A DNA stretch of 64,000 bases. It comes from an uncultured Succiniclasticum sp. (lineage in GTDB: Bacteria > Bacillota > Negativicutes > Acidaminococcales > Acidaminococcaceae). Position 1 is the stretch's first letter. Every line of letters begins with the position of its first letter. A program made the position numbers and the translations under genes. Shown here in pieces: positions 8,465-16,654 of the stretch. The notes beneath the pieces were generated by a model that searched no databases, had not been told where the DNA came from, and saw nothing but the letters and a program-made list of their open reading frames with translations. Location: contig UQUU01000005.1 of NCBI GenBank assembly GCA_900544275.1, positions 62,001 to 126,000 on the forward strand. Reading direction: 5' to 3'.

Positions 8465-9244
8465 ATGCGGTTACGGAAAAAGCCCTGGATTGAAAAAGCC
8501 TTACCGGAAGTAATCGAAGCAGGATTTTTATATAAAGATGACATCGGCCGGTTCAAAGGCCATTGGCAGGACCGATTTCCAGGCAAAGAGCTTTGCCTGG
8601 AAATCGGCTGCGGCAAGGGAAGCTTTATTACAGGGATGGCGCAATTGCATCCGGAAAAAGCGTTTATCGGCATCGAGACCCAGTCGGACATTGCCTATTA
8701 TCCGGCGAAAAAAGCGCAGGAGCTGGGCCTGACGAATGTGGTGATCCTTGCGGCAGACGCCGCCTATATGGAAGACTGGTTTGCACCCGGCGAGATCCGG
8801 ACGCTGTATTTGAATTTCAGCGATCCCTGGCCCAAGAAAAAACAGGCTAAACGGCGTTTGACCCACCGTAATTTTTTAGGCGTCTATAAAAAGATACTGG
8901 GCAACGGCGGCCGTTTGTTCTTTAAAACAGATAACCGCAGCCTCTTTGATTTTTCTGTGGAAGAATTTCGAGAATTTGGCCTGGAGATCCGAGGGCTTTC
9001 CTATGATCTGCATCAGAGTGAATACCTGAATGAAGTGCAGACGGAATATGAGCGGAAGTTCAGCGCCGGAGGAACTCCCATTAATTATTGTGAGGCTTGC
9101 TTTGGCGAGAATTCAGGCCTGATCCCGTACCGGTCTCCTAAAAATATCCGGCCGGTGGCGGTCTGCAGGGATATAAGTGGGCAAAGAACAGTAGAAATCC
9201 GGGGTACGGAGGGCGATGTATCTTCCCGACCCTGTGGGGAATAA
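8465..9244 (+). CDS. trmB: tRNA (guanine-N7-)-methyltransferase
   Basis: SAM-dependent enzyme that makes m7G46 in tRNA. Visible motifs are LEIGCGKGSF (SAM binding, about residues 41-50), GIETQ, LNFSDPWPKKKQAKRRL (active site, about 119-135) and FKTDN. The C-terminal helix ends near EYERKFSAGGTPIN, where the family normally ends (about 215 residues). Here about 45 further residues follow, containing YCEACFGE and a polar tail of unknown role. The ATG at 8465 follows AAAGGAACAG. It lies 17 bases after the AcoR-like gene and ten before the ftsW-like gene, so it is in one rightward operon with the division genes. Confidence 0.93.
   Translation: MRLRKKPWIEKALPEVIEAGFLYKDDIGRFKGHWQDRFPGKELCLEIGCGKGSFITGMAQLHPEKAFIGIETQSDIAYYPAKKAQELGLTNVVILAADAAYMEDWFAPGEIRTLYLNFSDPWPKKKQAKRRLTHRNFLGVYKKILGNGGRLFFKTDNRSLFDFSVEEFREFGLEIRGLSYDLHQSEYLNEVQTEYERKFSAGGTPINYCEACFGENSGLIPYRSPKNIRPVAVCRDISGQRTVEIRGTEGDVSSRPCGE
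8572..8607. repeat. Perfect 17-bp inverted repeat inside trmB
   Basis: CCGATTTCCAGGCAAAG at 8572-8588 and its exact reverse complement at 8591-8607 are separated by only AG. It covers codons for RFPGKELCLEIG just before the SAM-binding loop. There is no T-tract, so it is not a standard terminator. Confidence 0.9.
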
Positions 9245-9253
9245 GGAATTTAT

Positions 9254-10471
9254 ATGCGTGAGCGGTTTTTATTCTGGGAGAATCCAAAAGATGCGATACT
9301 GACAATCACCCTGCTCCTCATGGTGATTGGTGCTGTCAATGTGTTCAGTGCCAGTTTTGTCAGGGCTGCGGATATGATGGGGACTCCCTATTATTTTCTG
9401 ATCCGTTATATAGGTTACGGTGTATTCGGTCTGCTTATATTCTGGTTTTTCGGCTATCGTTATAATTATAAAAATTTAATGTCAGAGCGGTTTGCCACGA
9501 TTTTGATTGGCGTTTCGCTGCTGTCTTTAGTGGTCACCTTGCTTTTTGGTACGGTGGTCAACGGTTCCCGGCGCTGGCTCTACCTGGCCGGTGTTTCTCT
9601 GCAGCCATCGGAAATCGCGAAAGCGGCAGTGATTTTGATAGCGGCTTCCCTTTTGGGCGAGAGGCTGCAAAAAGGCCTGCCTGTCAGTCTGATCGGCTGG
9701 CCGGGAAATAAGTCCCTGGCTTTTGCTCTTGCCTGTGGCTATCTGATTTATAAACAACCGGATATGGGGACGGCGGCGATTGTGCTTTCTCTTATGCTCG
9801 GCATGTATATTTTAGCGGGTATCCCTGCTAAGCAGGTCGCCGGTCTGATTGCCATTGCCGGCGTGGGCATGTCGGTATTGGCGGTGTTGGCGCCGTATCG
9901 TCTGAAGCGGGTGCTGCTCTGGCTGAATCCCTGGGCCGATGCGCAGGGAGGCGGTTATCAGATGGCGCAGTCCCTGCTGGCGATCGGCAGCGGCGGGCTG
10001 ACCGGTGTACCCTGGGGACAGGGGTCCGGCAAGTTCTTTTATTTGCCGGAAGCGCATACGGACTTTGCTTTTGCGATTTTTTGTCAGGAATGGGGCTTCA
10101 TCGGAGCCCTGTTTCTGATTGCCTGTTTTGTGACCCTGGCCTGCGCATTGTTTCGTATCGCGATGCGGACGCGGGATAAACGGGGCTATTTATTAGTGGC
10201 CGGCGCGTCACTGTTCTTAATTGGGCAGGCGGCGGCCAATATGGCCATGGTCAGCGGCGTGTTGCCGGTTATCGGCGTGCCGTTGCTGTTTATCAGTTAT
10301 GGCGGAACAGCGATGGTCATCAACCTTTTTGTGCTGGGGCTGGTAATTTCAGTCTACCGCAGTGAAGCGGCAAGGGAACTGCGGGAAGAGCGCATCGCAG
10401 CCGGCCTGCCGCCTACCGAAAAAGATGACATACGGATAGTGGCTTCCAACCGATACAGGAGGCGCTTCTGA
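9254..10471 (+). CDS. ftsW: FtsW/RodA/SpoVE-family lipid II polymerase (probable FtsW)
   Basis: 405-residue SEDS glycosyltransferase that polymerises lipid II at the division site. About ten membrane helices are visible. Family motifs include NGSRRWL (about 95-101), LQPSEIAKAAVIL, KQPDMGTA and the large loop ending GGLTGVPWGQGSGKFFYLPEAHTDFAF. The PEAHTDF segment holds the conserved acidic region of SEDS proteins. The direct overlap with a class B penicillin-binding protein gene favours FtsW over RodA. The ribosome site AAGGAA overlaps the end of trmB. A charged cytoplasmic tail of about 35 residues closes the protein. Confidence 0.88.
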   Translation: MRERFLFWENPKDAILTITLLLMVIGAVNVFSASFVRAADMMGTPYYFLIRYIGYGVFGLLIFWFFGYRYNYKNLMSERFATILIGVSLLSLVVTLLFGTVVNGSRRWLYLAGVSLQPSEIAKAAVILIAASLLGERLQKGLPVSLIGWPGNKSLAFALACGYLIYKQPDMGTAAIVLSLMLGMYILAGIPAKQVAGLIAIAGVGMSVLAVLAPYRLKRVLLWLNPWADAQGGGYQMAQSLLAIGSGGLTGVPWGQGSGKFFYLPEAHTDFAFAIFCQEWGFIGALFLIACFVTLACALFRIAMRTRDKRGYLLVAGASLFLIGQAAANMAMVSGVLPVIGVPLLFISYGGTAMVINLFVLGLVISVYRSEAARELREERIAAGLPPTEKDDIRIVASNRYRRRF

Positions 10472-12495
10472 TGAAAAAACCGAAGTTTACGATGCATGAC
10501 AGCCGTACCCGTTTGGCTTTATTGGGCCTTTTGATGATGGGGATGTTTTTGCTGGTGGTAGGCAAATTGTTGTGGGTGCAGATCATCAGCGGGACAGAAT
10601 TGGGCAAAAGAGCCACCGTTCAGGTGACCGATAAAATTAAACGGAACACTCCCCGGGGGCGTATTGTGGATCGCAACGGGGAAGAATTGGCCGTGAGTAT
10701 CATGGTCCATTCGCTTTATGCGGATCCGGGTGAAATGAGCGAAAACCCCACGCCGGGGAAAAAGGCGGAAGTGCGGGATATCCCCCGCATTGCCGCGCAA
10801 AAACTGGCGCCGGTCTTACAGATGTCCGAGGAGACCCTGTACAAAAAGCTGACGGTAGACGGGCGTTTTTCCTGGATCAAGCGTATGCTGGAGCCGAAGG
10901 ATTATGCGGCAGTGCAGCAGATCATAAAAGAGAATAAACTGACAGGACTTCATTTTATTACCGAAAGTAAGCGGTATTATACGAAGAAGTCCATGGCAGC
11001 ACAGGTATTGGGCTTTGTCGGTACGGATGACAACGGGCTTTCCGGTCTGGAGTTGGCGTTGGACAGCGTACTGAAAGGGGCGGAAACGCGCCAGACGAAA
11101 AAAGTGGACGCGATGGGGCGTACGGTGGTAACCGATGGGAATACCGATCTGGATGAAACCAAAGAAAAACCCATGGTCGCCACGGTGTACCTGACCATTG
11201 ACAGCAAGATCCAGTTTGTCATCGAAGATGCGCTGGATGATGCGATGAAACGTACCAATGCGGCCGGAGCGGCTGTATTAATTATGGATCCCAATACGGG
11301 GGCGATTTTAGCTATGGGGAGCCGCCCCACCTTTAACCCTAACCAATTTGATGAGTTTCCGGCTACGACCTGGCTGAACCGGGCTGTTTCCATTATTTAC
11401 GAACCGGGCTCCGTATTTAAGCCTATTGTGGGCACAATGGGGCTTTCCGAAGGCCTGATCACGCCGGATACGCCCATCAATGATACGGGAAGCATCCGCA
11501 TTGCCGACCGCACCATCAGCAACTGGGACGGCAGCGGTATGGGCCTGGTAAAATTTGAGGATGTCATCAAATTTTCCATTAATACCGGTATGGTACAGTT
11601 GGGGATGAAGTTAGGCGCGCAAAAAGAAATCGACTGGGCCAAAAAATACGGCTTTGGCAAAGCCACAGGTATTGAGCTGCCCGGTGAGGAAGACGGCATC
11701 TTATACGACCCGAAGAATATGTACGACCCGGATATTGCCACACTGGCCATCGGTCAGGGCATTGCGGTGACGCCGCTGCAGGAACTGCGGGCGATCTGCG
11801 CCATCGCCAATGGCGGCGAATTGCTGAAACCGTACATTATCGACCGGATCGTAGCGCCGAATGGTGAAGTGATCCGTCAGGGAAAGAAACAAACAGTGCG
11901 TCAGGTCATTACGCCGGAAGTAGCGGAGCAGATGCGGGCTATGATGGAGAAAGTGGTCAGTGAAGGCGGCGGTAAAACCGCGCGTATTCAGGGGTATCGT
12001 ATTGCCGGGAAGACCGGTACTGCGCAGAAAATCTCCGAATACGGCGGTTATGCTCCGGGACAATATATTGCGTCCTTTGTCGGTTTTGTACCGGCGGATA
12101 AACCCCAGTATGCGATGCTGGTTATGCTGGATAATCCGCGGGGCGCTTTTTACGGCTCACAGGTCTCCGCCCCGATTTTCCGGGATACCTTACAGCAGAT
12201 CCTGGTAGCGAAAGGTATTCAGCCCAGCAACAGTGAAGGCCTGCCCAGCTTTGAAGCCCATATGGAGCCGGGACAGCAGATTGCAACACGCAAGCCGGAG
12301 CCGGTCTTGCTGCCGAAAGAAGACGGCTGGCTGCTGCCGGATTTCACCGGTCTGGACGCCCGGGCCATTGCTGCTATCCTGCAGCAAGGCGAGCTGGTGC
12401 TGGAACCCTATGGTTCAGGCGCGGCCTATAAACAATCGCCGGCCGGCGGCGCTACGGTAAAAAAAGGAACGAAAATAGAGGTCTGGTTCAAATAA
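10471..12495 (+). CDS. ftsI: Class B penicillin-binding protein (FtsI/SpoVD type) with one PASTA domain
   Basis: 674-residue D,D-transpeptidase that crosslinks septal peptidoglycan. A single N-terminal membrane anchor (about 13-35) is followed by a PBP dimerisation domain (about 55-215), the transpeptidase domain with the three catalytic motifs S314-x-x-K317 (SVFK), S369-I-N371 and K514-T-G, and one C-terminal PASTA domain (about 615-674, LPDFTGLDARAIAAIL). The PASTA tail resembles SpoVD and Gram-positive PBP2x rather than proteobacterial FtsI. The start codon overlaps the ftsW stop in TGATG, so the polymerase and transpeptidase are translationally coupled, as expected for a SEDS-bPBP pair. 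Confidence 0.93.
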   Translation: MKKPKFTMHDSRTRLALLGLLMMGMFLLVVGKLLWVQIISGTELGKRATVQVTDKIKRNTPRGRIVDRNGEELAVSIMVHSLYADPGEMSENPTPGKKAEVRDIPRIAAQKLAPVLQMSEETLYKKLTVDGRFSWIKRMLEPKDYAAVQQIIKENKLTGLHFITESKRYYTKKSMAAQVLGFVGTDDNGLSGLELALDSVLKGAETRQTKKVDAMGRTVVTDGNTDLDETKEKPMVATVYLTIDSKIQFVIEDALDDAMKRTNAAGAAVLIMDPNTGAILAMGSRPTFNPNQFDEFPATTWLNRAVSIIYEPGSVFKPIVGTMGLSEGLITPDTPINDTGSIRIADRTISNWDGSGMGLVKFEDVIKFSINTGMVQLGMKLGAQKEIDWAKKYGFGKATGIELPGEEDGILYDPKNMYDPDIATLAIGQGIAVTPLQELRAICAIANGGELLKPYIIDRIVAPNGEVIRQGKKQTVRQVITPEVAEQMRAMMEKVVSEGGGKTARIQGYRIAGKTGTAQKISEYGGYAPGQYIASFVGFVPADKPQYAMLVMLDNPRGAFYGSQVSAPIFRDTLQQILVAKGIQPSNSEGLPSFEAHMEPGQQIATRKPEPVLLPKEDGWLLPDFTGLDARAIAAILQQGELVLEPYGSGAAYKQSPAGGATVKKGTKIEVWFK

Positions 12496-12583
12496 ACTGC
12501 CGATGCTTCAAAGAAACTTCGGTTTAGACAGGAAATAGCAAAAAAAGAGAAAATAAAGAGCGTAAAATGAGGAGGATGATATC

Positions 12584-14254
12584 ATGTTATCGGATATCGC
12601 AATTGCACAGCAGGCTAAGATGCTCCCCGTTGTCCAGGTGGCGGCACAGTTGGGTATTGCCGAAGAAGATTTGGAGTTATACGGAAAATATAAGGCCAAA
12701 CTTTCTTATGACCTGATTCGTAAAGTGGAAAGCCGGGAACCCGGTAAGTTAATCCTTGTTACGGCGATCACCCCAACGCCTGCCGGGGAGGGAAAATCCA
12801 CCACGACCGTAGGTCTGGCTCAGGGCCTCCATAAAATAGGAAAAAAAGTAGTGGTCGCGCTGCGCGAGCCTTCCCTGGGGCCTTGTTTTGGCGTAAAAGG
12901 CGGCGCCGCCGGCGGCGGTTATTCCCAGGTGGTGCCTATGGAAGACATCAACCTGCACTTTACCGGCGATTTTCATGCCATCACCTCGGCTCACATGCTG
13001 TTAGCCGCTATGTTGGATAATTCCATCCATCAGGGCAATCCGCTGCGGATCGATCCGCGCCGGGTCATCTGGAAACGGGTCGTCGACATGAATGACCGGG
13101 AACTGCGCAATATTGTGGCCGGGTTAGGCGGCAAAGCGCACGGCGTGCCCCGGGAAGATGGTTTTGATATTACGGTGGCCAGCGAAGTCATGGCGATCCT
13201 CTGCCTGGCCGACAGCCTGCATGACTTGAAAGAACGTCTGAAACGCATCGTAGTGGCCTATACTTATGAAGGCAAACCGGTCACGGCGGAAGATCTGCAT
13301 GCGGCCGGGGCTATGGCGGCGCTACTGAAAGATGCGGTCAAGCCGAATCTGGTACAAACATTGGAAAACGTGCCGGCCATTATCCACGGCGGTCCTTTTG
13401 CCAATATCGCGCATGGCTGCAACAGCGTCATGGCAACGCGTACGGCGTTGCGGCTGGCGGAATACACGATTACGGAAGCCGGCTTCGGCGCCGACCTGGG
13501 GGCGGAAAAATTCTTTGATATCAAGTGTCGCTATGCCGGTCTAAAACCGGCTGCCGTGGTGCTGGTGGCTACGGTCCGGGCCTTAAAAATGCACGGCGGC
13601 GTACCCAAAACGGAGTTGAAAACACCCAATGTTACAGCAGTAAAGGCGGGGTTGCCCAACCTTGGGAAACATATTGAAAATATTTTCAAATTCGGCCTGC
13701 CGGTAGTGGTGGCCATTAACGTGTTTGAACAGGACACGGAAGAAGAATTAAAAGCCGTTTACGATTATTGCGCTGATTTAGGCGTTAACGTGGCGATCAG
13801 CGATGTGTTTGCCAAAGGCGGCGCCGGCGGCGTGGCTCTGGCGGAAGAAGTGGTGAAACTGGCCGAAAGCGGCATGGCCCGTTTCAAACCGCTGTATCCC
13901 CTGGAAATGCCTTTGCAGGAAAAAGTGGCAACCATCGTAAAAGAAATTTACGGCGGCGACAAAGTGGAATTTGCGCCGAAAGCGGCCCAGGCACTGACCC
14001 AGTATGAAGCCGAAGGCTTTGGCAATCTGCCTGTCTGCATGGCGAAAACCCAGAATTCCCTGTCGGACGACCCGGCTTTATTGGGGGCGCCCAGCGGGTT
14101 TATCGTCCATGTGAAAAATGCAAAGATCAGCGCCGGAGCCGGTTTTATCGTGATTTATACGGGAGATATCATGACCATGCCCGGCTTGCCCAAAAAACCG
14201 GCGGCAGAAAATATTGACGTGACCGATGAGGGACTGATCAGTGGCTTGTTTTAA
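12584..14254 (+). CDS. fhs: Formate-tetrahydrofolate ligase
   Basis: 556-residue cytoplasmic enzyme (about the family length) that makes 10-formyl-THF from formate, THF and ATP. The ATP-binding P-loop is TPTPAGEGKSTT (about 64-75). Other conserved blocks are LREPSLGPCFGVKGGAAGGG (about 92-111) and the late folate-site region CMAKTQNSLSDDP. GAGGAGG stands upstream of the ATG. It sits 36 bases before folD, so the two form a one-carbon unit that interconverts formate and methylene-THF. An 88-base A-rich gap separates it from ftsI; no terminator was seen there. Confidence 0.97.
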   Translation: MLSDIAIAQQAKMLPVVQVAAQLGIAEEDLELYGKYKAKLSYDLIRKVESREPGKLILVTAITPTPAGEGKSTTTVGLAQGLHKIGKKVVVALREPSLGPCFGVKGGAAGGGYSQVVPMEDINLHFTGDFHAITSAHMLLAAMLDNSIHQGNPLRIDPRRVIWKRVVDMNDRELRNIVAGLGGKAHGVPREDGFDITVASEVMAILCLADSLHDLKERLKRIVVAYTYEGKPVTAEDLHAAGAMAALLKDAVKPNLVQTLENVPAIIHGGPFANIAHGCNSVMATRTALRLAEYTITEAGFGADLGAEKFFDIKCRYAGLKPAAVVLVATVRALKMHGGVPKTELKTPNVTAVKAGLPNLGKHIENIFKFGLPVVVAINVFEQDTEEELKAVYDYCADLGVNVAISDVFAKGGAGGVALAEEVVKLAESGMARFKPLYPLEMPLQEKVATIVKEIYGGDKVEFAPKAAQALTQYEAEGFGNLPVCMAKTQNSLSDDPALLGAPSGFIVHVKNAKISAGAGFIVIYTGDIMTMPGLPKKPAAENIDVTDEGLISGLF

Positions 14255-14289
14255 ATCAAAATAATGATAAAAATAATGGAGAAAAACAG

Positions 14290-15120
14290 ATGACAGCAAT
14301 GCGTATGGCGGGAAAACCGGTGGCGGACAAGTTTCGGGCGGAGATTGCCGCTAAAGTAGACGCGGCAAAACAGCAAGGCAGGCAAATCGTCCTAGCCATC
14401 TTGACGGTAGGACAGGATCCGGCATCTTTTGTGTACCGAAAACGACTGTTGGGCATGGCCGAAAAAATTGGTGCAGGGACCCGCTGTGTGGAATTGCCGG
14501 AAGAAGCCTCGACGGAGGAGACGCTTGCCGCGATCCGGGCTTTAAATGAAGATCCGGCGGTGACCGGCATCCTGCCCATGATGCCCATGCCGCCGCAGGT
14601 GGACAGCGAAGCAGTAGGAGCTGCGCTGGCTCCCGCAAAAGATATGGACTGCCTGAATCCCATGAATGGCGGAGCATTACTGTTGGGTCAAGGACGCAGA
14701 GCTGCCTGTACCCCTCGCGCCTGTCTGGCGATCCTGGAGCATTATGGGATCGAGCTGGACGGGAAAAACGTGGTGGTGCTGGGGCGCAGCAACGTGGTGG
14801 GCAAACCTGTCGCTTTGTTGCTGTTGCAGAAAAATTGTACGGTGACCATCTGCCATTCCCACACCAAAAATCTGACAGACATCCTGCAAAAGGCGGATAT
14901 TGTGGTGGCCGCCATCGGTAAAGCCGGTTTTGTCCGGCCGGAGATGGTGAGGCCCGGTGTTGTCATTGTCGACGTGGGCATAAACGTGACAGATAACGGT
15001 ATCGTAGGCGACGTGGCGCCGGAAACAGAGGCGCAGGCTTCTGCCTTTACACCGGTACCCGGCGGAGTGGGGACGGTCAGCAATATCATGATGATGGATG
15101 CTCTGACAAGAGACTTATAA
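14290..15120 (+). CDS. folD: Bifunctional methylenetetrahydrofolate dehydrogenase/cyclohydrolase
   Basis: 276-residue enzyme that oxidises 5,10-methylene-THF and hydrolyses methenyl-THF to 10-formyl-THF. The family signature at the substrate site is FVYRKRLLGMAEKIG, where the Tyr and Lys are catalytic (Y-x3-K is replaced here by YRKRL, so the lysine sits two or three residues after the Tyr). The Rossmann domain has VVVLGRSNVVGKPVALLL, and the C-terminus has the PGGVGTVSNIMMM motif. It is coupled to fhs and ends at a terminator. The catalytic-lysine spacing deserves an alignment, since most FolD proteins have YVxxK. Confidence 0.93.
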   Translation: MTAMRMAGKPVADKFRAEIAAKVDAAKQQGRQIVLAILTVGQDPASFVYRKRLLGMAEKIGAGTRCVELPEEASTEETLAAIRALNEDPAVTGILPMMPMPPQVDSEAVGAALAPAKDMDCLNPMNGGALLLGQGRRAACTPRACLAILEHYGIELDGKNVVVLGRSNVVGKPVALLLLQKNCTVTICHSHTKNLTDILQKADIVVAAIGKAGFVRPEMVRPGVVIVDVGINVTDNGIVGDVAPETEAQASAFTPVPGGVGTVSNIMMMDALTRDL

Positions 15121-15124
15121 ACAG

Positions 15125-15160
15125 AAACACCTTCGGAGAATTATTTCTGAAGGTGTTTCC
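15125..15160 (+). terminator. Terminator after folD
   Basis: AAACACCTTC at 15125-15134 pairs with GAAGGTGTTT at 15149-15158. The T-tract is short (TTTCCGCTTTT), so its efficiency is uncertain. Confidence 0.65.
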
Positions 15161-15207
15161 GCTTTTCCGAAGCGCCTTGATTATCGCATGCATTCGCATC
15201 GTCTCCC

Positions 15208-15252
15208 CTGTCACAGATCTGTCATAGATTTGTCACGTTTTAGCGTTATAAT
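15208..15252 (+). promoter_or_regulatory. Pho-box-like triple direct repeat and promoter
   Basis: Three heptamers in 11-base register, CTGTCAC (15208-15214), CTGTCAT (15219-15225) and TTGTCAC (15230-15236), are spaced by AGAT. A perfect TATAAT at 15247-15252 begins ten bases after the last heptamer, and there is no proper -35 box. This is the layout of PhoB-activated promoters in proteobacteria (CTGTCAT repeats replacing the -35). The next gene is the secreted protein at 15413, giving a leader of about 155 nt. Binding by the OmpR-type regulator at 17356 is possible but unproven. Confidence 0.7.
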
Positions 15253-15412
15253 ATAACTACAAAAAAGTAAGAAAAACGAAAAAACAACCTGGCAGTGCTC
15301 AGTTGGCGTAACTTGGTAAAGACGGATTTTAAGTGATTTTATAGAGCTGAAAGTGTGGGGAGAATTTTGGCTTGAGTATATTTTGAAGCAGTGTGTGTTT
15401 TGGAGGTGTATT

Positions 15413-16237
15413 ATGCATACTTGGGGAAAAAGAGGCGCTGGTCTGTTGGCGGTTTCTTTACTGGTGACCGGCTTATTTATGGCACCTGTATCTGCGGCCG
15501 AAACCGCCGATTCATCGCAGGCTTATAAAGATGGGCAGGTGGTACCGGTGGAACAGGCGGAGTCTGCACGGTCAGCCGCCCGCGAAAAGGCTATGGCCAG
15601 CTATTACATCACATCCGGTAAAAAACTGGATAAAGCGGTGGCCCTTCTGCAGGGCATCTCTTCGATGAAAACCGGCCTGATGGACGGAGAAACGTATTCC
15701 TATCGGATGGATAAAGTGTTGACAGGCGACTACTTTTATCATGTCAAGGCCTTTAAGAAAGGCACTTCTGACGTTGTGGGAGATTATTTGCTGGCCAAAG
15801 ACGACAGCTGCGTGTATCGGCGTTTCCCCGGTGAAGACAAGGTTGAACTGTTGCAAGGGTCCACTGACAAGTTATTGGAGCGGGTAGAAATTTATGCTCT
15901 TTACAGAGAAGTACCCATTGATGGGGCAGGGAAAGTGTTTATCCGTGTGCCGGGCAATATCCCCTTCAAATTGAAGTTGACCAGTCTGAATGAGAGTATC
16001 GCTTCGGTGGATTCGGAGAAAGGCCAGGTAAAAGGATTGGCCCGCGGCAAAGTCGACGTGCTGACCGAGGTTGAGATCGGCGGCTTTATAAAAAATAAAA
16101 AAATCCGCTTCGTTGTTATGGACGAACAGGATATGGAAGCGGTGGAAAACCGCAGAAGCGGCAGCGGTTCAGTTGGTATAGGAATCGGTATCGGCTGGGG
16201 CTGGCACGATCATGGCGGCGTGATTATTGGAATTTAA
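15413..16237 (+). CDS. Secreted protein with Big_2-like domain and glycine-rich tail
   Basis: 274-residue exported protein of unknown function. The signal peptide (1-29) ends in VSAAE. A middle region (about 60-150) contains the patterns TYSYRMDKVLTGDYFYHVKAF and DVVGDYLLAKDD, suggesting a beta-rich domain. Residues 170-240 resemble a bacterial Ig-like Big_2 repeat (IPFKLKLTSLNESIASVDSE, then GLARGKVDVLTEVEIGG). The tail is RSGSGSVGIGIGIGWGWHDHGG, ending IIGI. GGAGG lies six bases before ATG 15413; an upstream in-frame GTG at 15353 has none. It lies behind the Pho-box-like promoter and before a terminator, as a single-gene unit. Confidence 0.7.
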   Translation: MHTWGKRGAGLLAVSLLVTGLFMAPVSAAETADSSQAYKDGQVVPVEQAESARSAAREKAMASYYITSGKKLDKAVALLQGISSMKTGLMDGETYSYRMDKVLTGDYFYHVKAFKKGTSDVVGDYLLAKDDSCVYRRFPGEDKVELLQGSTDKLLERVEIYALYREVPIDGAGKVFIRVPGNIPFKLKLTSLNESIASVDSEKGQVKGLARGKVDVLTEVEIGGFIKNKKIRFVVMDEQDMEAVENRRSGSGSVGIGIGIGWGWHDHGGVIIGI

Positions 16238-16340
16238 CATGGAGAAAAGGTGTGTCGCTGTGTGACGAACTGCATGAGCCCAAATTTATAATAAGAATTT
16301 TAGCAAAATAAGTCTGATGACAAGCGCCTTATAAAAATAA

Positions 16341-16395
16341 ACCTGTCGGAATTGCCGGTACACAGAAGGTACCTTTTCCGACAGGTCTATTTTTT
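16341..16395 (+). terminator. Terminator after the secreted Big_2-like gene
   Basis: ACCTGTCGGAA at 16341-16351 pairs with TTCCGACAGGT at 16376-16386, with GGTA/TACC pairing inside, followed by CTATTTTTT. The 3' end of a leftward unit lies about 100 bases further right. Confidence 0.85.
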
Positions 16396-16493
16396 ATATA
16401 TGAGGGGGTATGAACGATCAGGTAAGGCTAAAGTGAAAGCATGACCGCCACCGGCGTTTCGCTGCCAAATAAATTGCTTCCAACATTGTCTTT

Positions 16494-16652
16494 TTAAAGA
16501 GATAAAGCTATTTCCCTGACCCGTTCAATGAACTTTTCGTGGGCTTCATAGCGCTGCTCCTGCGTCATGTTGGCCCAGTCCTTCAAGATCTCGTTTCTTT
16601 CTTCGCCCAGTCTCTGCCTTCACTGAGACCTTTCATATCACGAAGACCGCGT
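16494..16652 (-). pseudogene. Decayed coding remnant downstream of the repeat protein
   Basis: On the minus strand, directly after the stop of the repeat protein and in its frame, sense codons continue (QRGLRDMKGLSEG). One base out of frame they run on for about 40 codons as RLGEERNEILKDWANMTQ, then EQRYEAHEKFIERVREIALSL and TAA at 16496-16494. A single base change would join the two. The product would be a short charged helical tail. It is either a lost C-terminus of the repeat protein or a separate small gene broken by a frameshift. The 16238-16493 stretch holds only the terminator. Confidence 0.5.
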
Positions 16653-16654
16653 TG

